From an uncultured bacterium (GTDB lineage Bacteria; Planctomycetota; JAJSAM01; JAJVHW01): a DNA stretch of 64,000 bases. Positions 34,472 to 42,909 of this stretch are shown piece by piece. Position numbers and translations under genes: made by a program. The notes beneath the pieces are model-generated. The model had not been told where the DNA came from and did not search any database. It worked only from the letters and a program-made list of their open reading frames with translations. The stretch spans positions 173,017 to 237,016 of the forward strand of contig CALKVK010000029.1 in NCBI GenBank assembly GCA_937996235.1, written 5' to 3'. Numbering within the stretch: the first letter of the stretch is position 1; the number at the start of each line of letters is the position of its first letter.

Positions 34472-35181
34472 GCTGGGTCGGCACGTGGTCGGCGACGGTG
34501 CTCGCGGGGCTCCTCATCGGGCTCGCGAGCAGCGCGCACTGCGCCGGCATGTGCGGCGTCTTCGCGCTGCGCGCGGGCGGCGGTCCGCGCGCGGGTCTGC
34601 GCATGGCGCTCTACCTCTGCGGCAAGGCGTTCACGTACGTGTTCCTGGGCGCGCTCGCCGGACTCGCCGGCGCGCGCGTCGTCGACGCCGTCTCGGGCGC
34701 GGCGCCGTGGATCGCCGTGGCGGTCGCGCTCGCGCTGGTCGTCGCCGCCCTGAACATGCTCCTGCCCGCGCGCGCGGTCGGCGCCCCGGGCACGCTGCTC
34801 GGCCGGCTGCTCGCCCCGGCGTTCCGCGCAGCCCACGGCGCCGAGGCCGCGGGCGGCCCGTTCGCGCTCGGCGCCGTGACGGGGCTCCTGCCGTGCGGCG
34901 TCGTGTACGTGGCCGCGGCGCAGGGCGCGGCGACGGGTTCGCCGCTCGGCGGGGCCGTGCTGATGGCGGCGTTCGGCGCCGGGACGATGCCCGTGCTGGC
35001 CGCGGTCGGGCTCTTCGGCGGACGCCTGCTGCGACGCTTCGGGCCGGCGCGGCTGCGGCTCGTGGGCGGCTGCGTGCTGCTGGCCGCGGCGGCGGTCGGG
35101 ACCGGCCGCGCCGCCTTGGCGTTCCACGCCGCCGCGACGGGCGGGCCGCCGTGCTGCCACTCGGTGCGAACCGCCGACTGA
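34468..35181 (+). CDS. SafE/DsbD-like membrane protein (COG2836)
   Basis: The 237-residue protein has six membrane helices and the paired cysteine motifs of the family: SSAHCAGMCGVFAL in the first helix and TGLLPCGVVYVAAAQGAA in the fourth. Such genes follow ccoI in many cbb3 clusters and are thought to move reductant or help copper and haem c maturation. The C-terminus ends GGPPCCHSVR, a possible extra metal-binding tail. GTG overlaps the ccoI stop (GTGA), so it is cotranslated. Confidence 0.88.
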   Translation: MSWVGTWSATVLAGLLIGLASSAHCAGMCGVFALRAGGGPRAGLRMALYLCGKAFTYVFLGALAGLAGARVVDAVSGAAPWIAVAVALALVVAALNMLLPARAVGAPGTLLGRLLAPAFRAAHGAEAAGGPFALGAVTGLLPCGVVYVAAAQGAATGSPLGGAVLMAAFGAGTMPVLAAVGLFGGRLLRRFGPARLRLVGGCVLLAAAAVGTGRAALAFHAAATGGPPCCHSVRTAD

Positions 35182-35194
35182 TCGAGCCCACCGC

Positions 35195-35208
35195 GTGACC
35201 GCGATCAC
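35195..35208. promoter_or_regulatory. CRP-type operator, GTGAC-CGCG-ATCAC
   Basis: A GTGA-N6-TCAC palindrome 14 bp after the preceding stop and 86 bp before the chosen start of the polyferredoxin gene. A GTG inside this site is in frame with that gene, but it is better read as operator than as start codon. Confidence 0.65.
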
Positions 35209-35293
35209 GCGAATCGCGCCCGAGGCGGGCCTCCACGAGGGATTCCCGCGACCGATCGCGCGACGACGCCGAACCTCGCCGGCGGAGGTGTCC

Positions 35294-36166
35294 GTGCTGC
35301 TCCTGCGCGACGACGATCGCGTCCGGATCCTGGCGGCCGTCGCGCGTCGCGGCCCGCGCTACCAGATCCTGCGCATCGTGGTCATCACGCTCTCGCTCCT
35401 GATCCTGCTCGCCGTGCCGCTCCTGCACGTCGCGCGCGTGGACCTCTGGGGCGGCGAGCACTGGCTGCTGTTCGAGCGCGTCCCGCTCATCACGGCGCTG
35501 AAGGGCGTCGTCGCCGCGATCGGCATCCTGTGGGGCGTGACGTTCACGACCAACGTGGTCGTGGGGCGCTTCTTCTGCGGGTGGGGCTGCCCCGTCGGCT
35601 ACGTGAGCCGGCTCGGCGAGGACGTCGACCTCGCGAAGAAGAGCCGTCCGCGGCGCTTCCTGCAGCACCTCGCGGGCGCCGGCTTCGTCGCGACGTTCAT
35701 CGCCGCCGTGATGCTCTGGTGGGTGGACCCGGCGGTGCTCGTGCACGGGAGCTGGACGGCGCGCCTCGTCACGCTCGGCGTGTTCCTCGCGCTCTGCCTC
35801 GGCGGCTTCGCCCATGCGTTCGTGTGGCGCTTCGGCTTCTGCCTCCACGCCTGCCCCATCGGCCTCTACTACCGCTACGTCACGTCGCGCGCGCCGATCG
35901 GCATCGTGTTCAGCAACGAGCCGAGCCCGTGCATCGAGTGCGGCGTGTGCGAGAAGGTGTGCCCCGTCGACCTCGACCCGAAGCGCCTCGGCGAGGAGCT
36001 CCCGTCGCTCTCGGGCGACGCGGAGGGGGGGACGCGCTACGGCGACGCGGAGTGCATCCGCTGCGGCGACTGCATCGAGGGCTGCGGCATGGTGTTCGCC
36101 CCGCGCAAGGGCGAGACGCCGCCGCTGCGCTTCGGCCGCGTGAAGGACAAGGGGACGCCCGGGTAG
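35294..36166 (+). CDS. Membrane polyferredoxin, NapH/CcoG-like
   Basis: This 290-residue protein (from GTG at 35294, 5 nt after GGAGG at 35284-35288) has about four membrane helices with two CxxxCP motifs (FFCGWGCPVGYV and FCLHACPIGLYY). A dicluster ferredoxin domain follows (CIECGVCEKVCPVDL and CIRCGDCIEGCGMVF). The last cluster has Gly where CP is usual. NapH and CcoG/RdxA proteins share this design and move electrons from quinol to periplasmic targets; CcoG reduces copper for cbb3 assembly. Adjacency to ccoI and SafE favours a CcoG-like role. The family assignment between NapH and CcoG is open. Confidence 0.82.
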   Translation: MLLLRDDDRVRILAAVARRGPRYQILRIVVITLSLLILLAVPLLHVARVDLWGGEHWLLFERVPLITALKGVVAAIGILWGVTFTTNVVVGRFFCGWGCPVGYVSRLGEDVDLAKKSRPRRFLQHLAGAGFVATFIAAVMLWWVDPAVLVHGSWTARLVTLGVFLALCLGGFAHAFVWRFGFCLHACPIGLYYRYVTSRAPIGIVFSNEPSPCIECGVCEKVCPVDLDPKRLGEELPSLSGDAEGGTRYGDAECIRCGDCIEGCGMVFAPRKGETPPLRFGRVKDKGTPG

Positions 36167-36401
36167 CCCCCATCGTCCACCAGCTCCCACGCCCGGCGCG
36201 TCGCCGGAGTCGCGAGCTCTGCGTCGGCGCTCCTCGAACGGGGTGTTCGACCCCGACTTCGTCGCGCCTTCTTGATCTCGCGCCTCCGGCTCGGCCAGGA
36301 CTGTCTGCCTCCAGGTGGGACCGCCGCCGCCACGGACGCAGGCCTCGAAACGACTGGATCTCAGCCGCACTCGTCGCGAGAGCTGGTGGACGATGCGGGC
36401 T
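36165..36401. mobile_element. Inverted-repeat (MITE-like) element, type C
   Basis: The 22-bp ends at 36165-36186 and 36380-36401 are inverted copies with one mismatch, around the core CATCGTCCACCAGCTC. The interior of about 190 bp has no credible gene. The left end supplies the AG of the TAG stop of the polyferredoxin gene. A solitary end of the same type occurs at 58713-58734. No transposase is visible. Confidence 0.72.
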
Positions 36402-36408
36402 CCCACGC

Positions 36409-37578
36409 TCACGCGCTGAACGCGCGCAGCATCGCCGCGAGCGCGGCGTCCTCGCGCAGCGCCGCGCGGGCGGCGCGCACGCCGGCGCGCAGCCGTGCCG
36501 CCATGATCCCGACCTTCTTCGGTCCCGACGGATCCGCGGGCCAGCCGGATGCGACCTTCGAGTCGAAGTCGAGCGTGTCGCCGAGCGGGTGCCCCGGCTC
36601 GATGACGTGCACGTTCAGCGGCCGGCGCCCGCGCAGCGACGCGAGCCGCGTGCGCAGCGCGCCGTCGCGCGCGGCGAGCCGGTCGCGCACCACCTGCGGC
36701 AGCTCCGCCTCGTGTTCGAGCAGGACGTCCGCGAGTCCGCACAGGTCGGTCGTCGAACGCGCGACCTCGACGTCGTTGCGCGCGATCTCGTCGGTGAGCA
36801 GGTCCACGGCGCGCAGCGCGACGTCGACGAAGTGCTCGGCGCGCCGGCACACGGGCGCGGGGACGCGCGGCGACATCAGCACGACGAGCAGGTCCGTCGC
36901 GCCGGCGGCGATCGCGCTGCGGAGCGGGGCGATGTCGATGACGCCGCCGTCCACGATCTGCTGCCGCGGGAGGCTCGCGCACGGCGCCCCCGCACCGGTG
37001 CGCCGGAACTCCTGCGGCTCGATCGCGCCGGGGATGGCCGCCGACGCGAGCAGCGCCTCGGTGAGGCGGTGCTCCGGGAAGAAGTGCGCGCCCACGCCCC
37101 CGCGCGAGCCGTGCTCGCGGAACCAGGCGCGCAGCCGGGCCACGTTCGCGCGCTGCGTCCAGAGCGCGAGCTCCCCGGTCTGCAGGTTCACGCAGTTGAC
37201 GATCGTGGTGACGGCGCCGTCGAGCAGTTGCCGCCGCCGCGCGTCGGGGAGGCTCTCGTCGATCCGCCCGGCGAGCGGCCGCGGGTCGTAGACGCCCATC
37301 GGCAGTCCCTTCAGCAACTGCCCGGGAGTCAGGTTCGAGCTGACGATGTCCGCCTGCCGCGACGTGACGTAGAGGCGCTCCAGGTCGTCGAGCGCCGTGC
37401 GGTCCGTCGCGCCGATGCTCGCGAACGGCGCGATGAGTCCGCCGGTGCTCGTGCCCGAGACGACGTGCCACGTGAGCGTCGGCAGCTCCTCGACGAGCCG
37501 GCGCAGCACGCCGACGCCGAACGCCCCCTTGGCTCCCCCGCCGCTGAACACCAGTCCGAGACGCCGCTCCTGCGCCAC
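36409..37578 (-). CDS. Patatin-like phospholipase
   Basis: The 389-residue protein has the patatin fold. The oxyanion loop and nucleophile-helix start are LVFSGGGAKGAFGVGVLRRL, the serine is in VVSGTSTGGLIAPFA (G-T-S-T-G), and the catalytic Asp in IVDGGVIDIAPL (DGG). These give the Ser-Asp dyad of lipid acyl hydrolases. GTG at 37576-37578 is chosen because AGGAGG lies 7 nt upstream and upstream codons are Arg-rich shadow. Bacterial patatins are cytoplasmic or secreted lipases; no signal peptide is seen. Confidence 0.93.
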   Translation of the reverse strand: MAQERRLGLVFSGGGAKGAFGVGVLRRLVEELPTLTWHVVSGTSTGGLIAPFASIGATDRTALDDLERLYVTSRQADIVSSNLTPGQLLKGLPMGVYDPRPLAGRIDESLPDARRRQLLDGAVTTIVNCVNLQTGELALWTQRANVARLRAWFREHGSRGGVGAHFFPEHRLTEALLASAAIPGAIEPQEFRRTGAGAPCASLPRQQIVDGGVIDIAPLRSAIAAGATDLLVVLMSPRVPAPVCRRAEHFVDVALRAVDLLTDEIARNDVEVARSTTDLCGLADVLLEHEAELPQVVRDRLAARDGALRTRLASLRGRRPLNVHVIEPGHPLGDTLDFDSKVASGWPADPSGPKKVGIMAARLRAGVRAARAALREDAALAAMLRAFSA

Positions 37579-37898
37579 GACGACACCTCCTCGAGCGCGG
37601 CCGCGCCTCCGCGGCACTCCTCCGCGGCGGCGCGGCAGACCGTGTCGTCCGCCGGCCCACGTCGGCGGCGCGCCCCGCGCGCCGTGGCCGCGCTGCGACC
37701 CGGCCGGGCGGGCGCGGCGGACGACTCTCGTCAGACGGTACGGGCCGCGCGGCGCCGGCACAACGGCGCGGCGCCACGACGTGAACGAGGTCACGCCGCA
37801 GCGAGCCGCCGGCACGGTGCGCGACGCAGCAGCGGATGCCGGCGGCGGATCGGCGCTACGCTGTGCGCGCGGCCGACCGCTCGGCCGGCGGAGACCCC
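37579..37898. other. Divergent promoter region, patatin and DUF4010
   Basis: The 320-bp spacer between the patatin (minus) and MgtC/DUF4010 (plus) genes holds no gene or RNA I can support. It contains a CRP-type operator (37781-37794). Long minus-frame codons run through it but are Arg/Gly-rich, without a ribosome site, and read as shadow. Confidence 0.55.
37781..37794. promoter_or_regulatory. CRP-type operator, GTGAA-CGAG-GTCAC
   Basis: GTGA-N6-TCAC palindrome (one inner mismatch), 104 bp upstream of the DUF4010 ATG and 202 bp upstream of the patatin GTG. It suggests one of the two divergent genes is in the CRP regulon; the shorter distance favours the DUF4010 gene. Confidence 0.55.
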
Positions 37899-39188
37899 AT
37901 GACGCAGGAGGAGGCGTTCGTCGCGCTCGGCGTGGCGCTCGGCATCGGGCTGCTGCTCGGATTCGAGCGCGAGCAGGCGGCGCGCCGGGACGCCGACGGC
38001 GGCAGGTCCCCCATCGGCGGCGTGCGCACGTATCCGCTCGTCGCGGTCTCGGGCGCGCTCGCGGCGCTGGCCGCGCGCTCGCTCGGCGCGTGGATCGTCG
38101 GCGCCGCGTTCGCGCTGCTCGGGACGCTCGCCGCGATCTCGTACGCGCGGCGCGTGCGCACGACCGACGACCACGGCCTGAGCAGCGAGGTGGCGCTGCT
38201 GCTCGCGTTCCTGCTCGGCGTGCTCGCGCCGTCCGAGGGGCTCGTCGAGCCGCCGCGCGAGAAGGTGATCGTGCTCTTCTCGGTCACGATCGTCGCGGCG
38301 TTCCTGCTGTCGCTGAAGCCGGCGCTCCACGCGCTCGCGCGCAGCGCGACGAAGGACGACGTCTTCGCCGCGCTGAAGTTCCTGCTCGCGGCGGTCGTGC
38401 TGCTGCCGCTGCTGCCCGACCGCACGATCGGCCCGCTCGACGTCTTCAACCCGTTCCGCACCGGGCTGCTCGTCGTGCTGATCGCGGGCGTCGAGTTCGC
38501 GGGCTACGTGCTCGTGCGTGTGCTCGGCGGCGCGGGTCTCGGACTCGCGGGACTCGTCGGCGGACTCGTGTCGTCCACGGCCGTCACGCTCGCGTCCGCG
38601 TCGCGCGCGCGCCGCGAGCCGGAGCTCACCGCACCGTGCGTGCTCTCCGTCGTGCTCGCGAACGCCGTGATGGCGCCGCGCGTGCTCGTGATCGTGTCGG
38701 CCGTGAACGGCGAGCTCGCCCGCGCGCTGGCCGTGCCCGTGACGGCCCTCGCGCTCGCGAGCGCCGTGATCGCGTGGACGTGGTGGCGGCGCGCGCGCGA
38801 GGTGCGCGCCGAATCCGACGCGCTGCGCGTCGCGAACCCGTTCGAGCTGACGTCCGCGCTCAAGCTGGCGCTGCTCGTCACGCTGGTGCTGTTCGCCACG
38901 AAGGCCGCGGCGCTGCACCTCGGCACGGCCGGCGTCTTCGGCGCGGCGGCGCTCGCGGGCACGACCGACGTCGACGCGATCTCCGTCTCGCTCGCGCACC
39001 TCGCGCCCGAGGGGCTCGCGACACGGGTCGCGGCGGCTGCGGTGCTGCTCGCGATCGCGTCGAACACGATCGTGAAGACGGGCATCGCGTTCGCCGCGGG
39101 CGGGCGCACGTTCGGACGCCACCTCGTCCCGCCCGCGGCGATCACGCTCGCGACGGTGGCCGCCGGAGCGCTCTGGCTCCTGCGCTGA
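37899..39188 (+). CDS. MgtC/SapB-DUF4010 membrane protein
   Basis: This 429-residue protein has about twelve membrane helices. The N-terminal part is MgtC/SapB-like (GVALGIGLLLGFEREQA, then GVRTYPLVAVSGALAALAA). The rest is DUF4010, with repeated ALKFLLAAVVLLPLLPDRTI, GLVGGLVSSTAVTLASASRA and LAGTTDVDAISVSLAHLA. DUF4010 proteins are often annotated as Mg2+ or metal transporters, without proof. The ATG at 37899 has GGCGGAG 8 nt upstream. It ends 32 bp before the convergent CBS gene. Confidence 0.88.
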   Translation: MTQEEAFVALGVALGIGLLLGFEREQAARRDADGGRSPIGGVRTYPLVAVSGALAALAARSLGAWIVGAAFALLGTLAAISYARRVRTTDDHGLSSEVALLLAFLLGVLAPSEGLVEPPREKVIVLFSVTIVAAFLLSLKPALHALARSATKDDVFAALKFLLAAVVLLPLLPDRTIGPLDVFNPFRTGLLVVLIAGVEFAGYVLVRVLGGAGLGLAGLVGGLVSSTAVTLASASRARREPELTAPCVLSVVLANAVMAPRVLVIVSAVNGELARALAVPVTALALASAVIAWTWWRRAREVRAESDALRVANPFELTSALKLALLVTLVLFATKAAALHLGTAGVFGAAALAGTTDVDAISVSLAHLAPEGLATRVAAAAVLLAIASNTIVKTGIAFAAGGRTFGRHLVPPAAITLATVAAGALWLLR

Positions 39189-39220
39189 ACTCCTGCTCCG
39201 CGTTCGGGCGTGCCGCGTGC

Positions 39221-39664
39221 TCAGGCGCGCGGCGCGGGCGCCTTGCGGGGCGGACCCTGGCGCCGCCGCTGGTACGGCCGCGTGCGCTCCGTCAGGTGGA
39301 CGGCGCCGCGCCCGACGACGTCGAGCACGTCGGAGATCGTGACGATCCCGACCAGACGCCCCTCCTCGACGACGGGCACGCACCCGATCCCGCGACCGCG
39401 CAGGAGGTTCGCGGCCTGCCGCAGCGTCGCGCCCGGGGCGAGCGTCGCGACGTCGCGGCTCATCAGCTCGCGGACGGTGGCGTCGGGCGGCCTCCCGCGG
39501 CGACCTCCGAGGTCGCGCTCGGACACGACGCCGGCGATCTGCCCGCGCTCCTCGACGACCAGGTGATGGCACTTCGCGGCGGCCATCCGCTCCCGCGCCT
39601 CGGCGGCCGCGAGGTCGGCGCCGATCGCGTGGACGTGCGGCGTCATCAGATCCCGGATGCGCAT
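39221..39664 (-). CDS. Two-CBS-domain protein
   Basis: The 147-residue protein has a tandem CBS pair: MTPHVHAIGADLAAAEARER to GQIAGVVSERDLGG (about 7-63), and MSRDVATLAPGATLRQAANL to RLVGIVTISDVLDV (about 75-130). It ends in a basic tail (PYQRRRQGPPRKAPAPR). CBS pairs bind adenosine nucleotides and act as energy or redox sensors. The ATG at 39662-39664 is preceded by GGGAGG. It is divergent from lipB; a weak GCGAC-N4-GTCAC motif lies at 39750-39763 between them. Confidence 0.92.
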   Translation of the reverse strand: MRIRDLMTPHVHAIGADLAAAEARERMAAAKCHHLVVEERGQIAGVVSERDLGGRRGRPPDATVRELMSRDVATLAPGATLRQAANLLRGRGIGCVPVVEEGRLVGIVTISDVLDVVGRGAVHLTERTRPYQRRRQGPPRKAPAPRA

Positions 39665-39837
39665 GGGTTCCTCCCACCGCGTGACGGCCCGGGTTCCGCC
39701 CGCGCCGCGCGCGGTGGAGGCAGAGTAGCCGCGCGGGGACGGGCGCGCCGCGACGCCCGTCACGGCCTCGGCCGGGCCGCCGGGAGACCCCATTTGGGAC
39801 GCCGCGGCGCGCCGCTGGGTATCCTCCGGGGCCCGCC

Positions 39838-40509
39838 ATGAGCGCCCCGCCGATGTCCTCCGAGCCTGCCGCCGCGACGCTGCGCGTCGTGCGCCCGGGG
39901 CGCGTGTCCTACACGGAGGCGCTCGGTCTCCAGCGCGCCGCGGCGGCGGCGCTGCGCGACGGCAGCGGACCCGAGACGCTGTTCCTGCTCGAGCACGAGC
40001 CCGTCGTGACGCTCGGTCGCCGCGCGCGCGACGACGGCCACCTGCTGCTCCCGCGCGAGGAGTTCGCGCGCCGCGGCGTGCTCGTGGTCGAGACCGACCG
40101 CGGCGGCGACGTCACCTACCACGGGCCGGGGCAGATCGTCGGCTACCCGATCTTCGACCTGCGCCGCCGCCGCTCCGGGCCGCGGGAGCACCTGCGCCAC
40201 CTCGAGCAGGTCCTCATCGACGTGCTCCGCAGCGAGTACGCGCTCGACGCGTTCCGCGACCCGGAGCACACCGGCGTCTGGACGCGCGCCGGCAAGATCG
40301 CCGCGATGGGCATCCGCGTCTCGGGCGGCGTGTCGCTGCACGGCTTCGCGCTGAACGTCGCGCCGGAGCTGCCGGGCTTCGGCATGATCGTGCCGTGCGG
40401 CATCCAGGGCCGCGCGGTCGCGTCGATGGCGGAGCTGCTCGGCACGACGCCGCCGCTCGAGCAGGTGATGGACCACCTCGAGGACGCCTTCCGACGGAGC
40501 ACGCCGTGA
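39838..40509 (+). CDS. lipB: Octanoyl-ACP:protein octanoyltransferase
   Basis: This 223-residue enzyme moves octanoate from ACP to lipoyl-domain lysines. The BPL_LplA_LipB fold shows EHEPVVTLGRRA, RGGDVTYHGPGQIVGYPIFD, the Lys of the active site in AGKIAAMGIRVSGGVSLHGF and the acyl-thioester Cys in MIVPCGIQGR. All key LipB residues are present. It is the first gene of a four-gene run; its stop overlaps the GTG of lipA. Confidence 0.95.
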   Translation: MSAPPMSSEPAAATLRVVRPGRVSYTEALGLQRAAAAALRDGSGPETLFLLEHEPVVTLGRRARDDGHLLLPREEFARRGVLVVETDRGGDVTYHGPGQIVGYPIFDLRRRRSGPREHLRHLEQVLIDVLRSEYALDAFRDPEHTGVWTRAGKIAAMGIRVSGGVSLHGFALNVAPELPGFGMIVPCGIQGRAVASMAELLGTTPPLEQVMDHLEDAFRRSTP

Positions 40510-41441
40510 GCGACACCGCACCTCCCGCCGAGCGCCCGCGGCGCCTGCCGCGCTGGTTCAAGCGGCCGCTCGGCAAGGGCGCCGAGTACACGCGCGTGAA
40601 GGGACTCGTCTCGGGTCTCGACCTCCACACGGTCTGCCAGAGCGCGCGCTGCCCGAACCAGGGCGAGTGCTGGACCATCGGCACCGCGACCTTCATGATC
40701 CTCGGCGACGTCTGCACGCGCGGCTGCCGCTACTGCGCGGTGCCGAAGGGCCGCCCGCCGACGCTCGACCTCGACGAGCCGCGGCGCCTCGCGGACGCCG
40801 TGCGCGCGATGAACCTGCGCCACGTCGTGATCACGAGCGTGGACCGCGACGACCTCGACGACGGCGGCGCGGCGATCTGGGCGGAGTCGATCCGCCGCAT
40901 CCGCGAGACGGCGCCGGGCACCGCGGTCGAGGTGCTGATCCCCGACTTCCGCAACGCGCCGCCGTCGGCGCTCGAGTCCGTGATGGCCGAGCGGCCGGAC
41001 ATCCTGAACCACAACATCGAGACGGTGCCGCGCCTCTTTCCCGTCGCGCGCAAGGGCGGCGACTACGCGTTCTCGCTCGACGTGCTGCGGCGCGCGAAGT
41101 CGCTGCAGCCCGACATCCCGACCAAGAGCGGCATGATGGTCGGCCTCGGCGAGACCGACGCCGAGGTGCTCGGCGTGCTGCACGACCTGCGGGCCGTGGA
41201 CGTCGACATCGTCACGATCGGCCAGTACCTCGCGCCCGAGCAGTCCGGCTTCTACCTGCCCGTCGACCGCTTCGTGACGCCCGAGGAGTTCGCCGAGTGG
41301 ACGCGCACGTGCCGCCGCCTCGGCTTCCGCCACGGCGAGTGCGGTCCGCTCGTGCGCTCGTCGTACCACGCCGAGCAGCAGGCGGGCGGGCAGCGCCCGA
41401 GCGAGGCGCTCGGCGGCGCGGCGACCCCGGGCGCCGCGTGA
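40506..41441 (+). CDS. lipA: Lipoyl synthase (radical SAM)
   Basis: The 311-residue enzyme inserts two sulfurs into the octanoyl chain. It has the auxiliary-cluster motif CQSARCPNQGEC, the radical SAM motif CTRGCRYC and the C-terminal Ser ligand in VRSSYHAEQQ. The conserved NHNIETVPRLF is present. GTG at 40506 overlaps the lipB stop (GTGA). It works with LipB on 2-oxoacid dehydrogenases and the glycine cleavage H protein. Confidence 0.96.
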   Translation: MSDTAPPAERPRRLPRWFKRPLGKGAEYTRVKGLVSGLDLHTVCQSARCPNQGECWTIGTATFMILGDVCTRGCRYCAVPKGRPPTLDLDEPRRLADAVRAMNLRHVVITSVDRDDLDDGGAAIWAESIRRIRETAPGTAVEVLIPDFRNAPPSALESVMAERPDILNHNIETVPRLFPVARKGGDYAFSLDVLRRAKSLQPDIPTKSGMMVGLGETDAEVLGVLHDLRAVDVDIVTIGQYLAPEQSGFYLPVDRFVTPEEFAEWTRTCRRLGFRHGECGPLVRSSYHAEQQAGGQRPSEALGGAATPGAA

Positions 41442-42070
41442 GCGACCCGCCGTTCCGCGACGTCGCCGGCAGGCCGACCGAGCGACTCGACGCGGCGGCG
41501 TGGGACGCGCGCTGGGCCGGCGGCGACACGCCGTGGGACATGGGCGGGCCCGCGCCGCCGCTCGTCGGCGCGCTCGCGCGCGGACTCGTCGCGCCGCCGG
41601 GGCGTGCGCTCGCCGTCGGCTGCGGCGCGGGGCACGACGCGCGTCACGTCGCGGCGGCCGGCTTCGACGTCACCGCGATCGACATCGCGCCGCAGGCGCT
41701 CGAGCGCGCTCGCGCTCTGACGCCGCCCGGCACCCCGCGCATCGCGTTCGTGCTCGCCGACCTGTTCGCGCTGCCGCCCGAGCTGCGCGACTTCGACGTC
41801 GTGATCGAGCACACGTGCTTCTGCGCGATCGACCCGGGCCTGCGCGACGCCTGGGTCGACGCCGTCGCGGACGCGCTCCGGCCGGGCGGACTGCTGCTCG
41901 GCCTCTTCTTCGTGTTCGAGAGCGAGACGGGGCCGCCGTTCGGCGCGACGGAAGAGGAGCTGCGCACGCGCCTCGGCCGGCGCTTCGAGGTCCTCGAGGG
42001 TGCGCGCCCGCCCGACTCGCACCCGGCGCGCGCGGCGCGCGACTTCCTCGTCCTCGCGAGGCGGCGGTGA
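41438..42070 (+). CDS. TPMT-family SAM methyltransferase
   Basis: This 210-residue protein has the thiopurine methyltransferase pattern: WDARWAGGDTPWDMGGPAPP at the N-terminus, SAM motif I ALAVGCGAGHDARHVAAAGF, motif II DIAPQALERAR, and FDVVIEHTCFCAIDP. Bacterial TPMT relatives methylate tellurite, selenite, thiols or halides. The natural substrate is unknown. A link to selenium handling is possible given the candidate selenoprotein, but this is speculation. It is coupled to lipA and the SDR gene by GTGA overlaps. Confidence 0.87.
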   Translation: MSDPPFRDVAGRPTERLDAAAWDARWAGGDTPWDMGGPAPPLVGALARGLVAPPGRALAVGCGAGHDARHVAAAGFDVTAIDIAPQALERARALTPPGTPRIAFVLADLFALPPELRDFDVVIEHTCFCAIDPGLRDAWVDAVADALRPGGLLLGLFFVFESETGPPFGATEEELRTRLGRRFEVLEGARPPDSHPARAARDFLVLARRR

Positions 42071-42885
42071 CGCGCGACCTGCTCGCGCGCTACGGCGGCC
42101 AGGCGCTCGTCACGGGGGCGTCGTCCGGGATCGGCGCGGTCTTCGCCGAGGAGCTCGCGCGCCGCGGCTTCCCGCTCCTGCTCACGGCGCGGCGCGAGGA
42201 CCGGCTGGAGGCGCTCGCGGAGCGGCTGCGTGCGGAGCACCGCGTCGGGGTCGAGGTGCTCGCGCTCGACCTCGCGGAGCCGCGCGCGTCGAAGCGGCTG
42301 ATCGACGCGGTCGCGCAGCGCGAGATCGGGCTGCTCGTCTCGAACGCCGGCTTCGGCGCGTCGGGGCTCTTCGACGAGCACGACCCCGCCCGCTCCGCGC
42401 GCATGATCCGCCTGCACTGCGGCGTGACGACCGCGCTCTGCCACGCGTTCGTGCCGCGCATGCTCGCGCGCGGGCGCGGCGGGATCGTCGTCGTCGCGTC
42501 GATCGCGGGGCTGCAGCCCACGCCCTACTTCGCGCTCTACGGCGCGACGAAGGCGTTCCAGGTCTCGCTCGCCGAGGCGCTGTGGCAGGAGCTGCGCGGC
42601 ACGGGCGTGGACGTCGTCGCGCTCTGCCCGGGCACGACACGGACGGAGTTCGCGCAGCTCGCGCACACGCGCGAGGTCGGCCACGGCATGGAGCCGCTGC
42701 CGGTCGTGCGCGCGGCGCTCGCGCGGCTCGGACGCGGGCCGTCCGTCGTCACCGGCCTGCAGAACCGGTTCTCGGTCGCGCTGCCGCGCTTCCTGCCGCG
42801 CTCCTGGGTCGCGCGCGCCACCGGCGAGGTCCTCGCGCGGCGCCTGCTCGGCAAGCCGTCGTGGGCCGTGCGCCGCCGGCGCTGA
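42067..42885 (+). CDS. Short-chain dehydrogenase/reductase
   Basis: The 272-residue SDR has NAD(P)-binding TGASSGIGAVFAEELARRG, the Arg that often marks NADP preference (LTARREDRLEAL), the NAG motif (LVSNAGFGASG), catalytic Ser (VVASIAGLQ) and Tyr/Lys (FALYGATKAFQ). It is of the DltE/YqjQ-like membrane-associated group by length and C-terminus. The substrate is unknown. It ends the lipB-lipA operon. Confidence 0.93.
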   Translation: MTRDLLARYGGQALVTGASSGIGAVFAEELARRGFPLLLTARREDRLEALAERLRAEHRVGVEVLALDLAEPRASKRLIDAVAQREIGLLVSNAGFGASGLFDEHDPARSARMIRLHCGVTTALCHAFVPRMLARGRGGIVVVASIAGLQPTPYFALYGATKAFQVSLAEALWQELRGTGVDVVALCPGTTRTEFAQLAHTREVGHGMEPLPVVRAALARLGRGPSVVTGLQNRFSVALPRFLPRSWVARATGEVLARRLLGKPSWAVRRRR

Positions 42886-42909
42886 GCGCGCGGCGCGCGC
42901 GTCGGCGCG

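Noticed and set aside
26640..35210. FNR/DNR boxes of the type TTGAT-N4-ATCAA
   Set aside because: None were seen in the respiratory promoters; the palindromes present have GTGA half-sites instead.
36240..36254. tRNA T-arm-like sequence GGGGTGTTCGACCCC
   Set aside because: No acceptor, D or anticodon arms fit around it, and it lies inside the type C element.
39750..39763. GCGAC-GCCC-GTCAC between the CBS and lipB genes as a sixth CRP operator
   Set aside because: One half-site breaks the GTGA core, so it is too weak to list.
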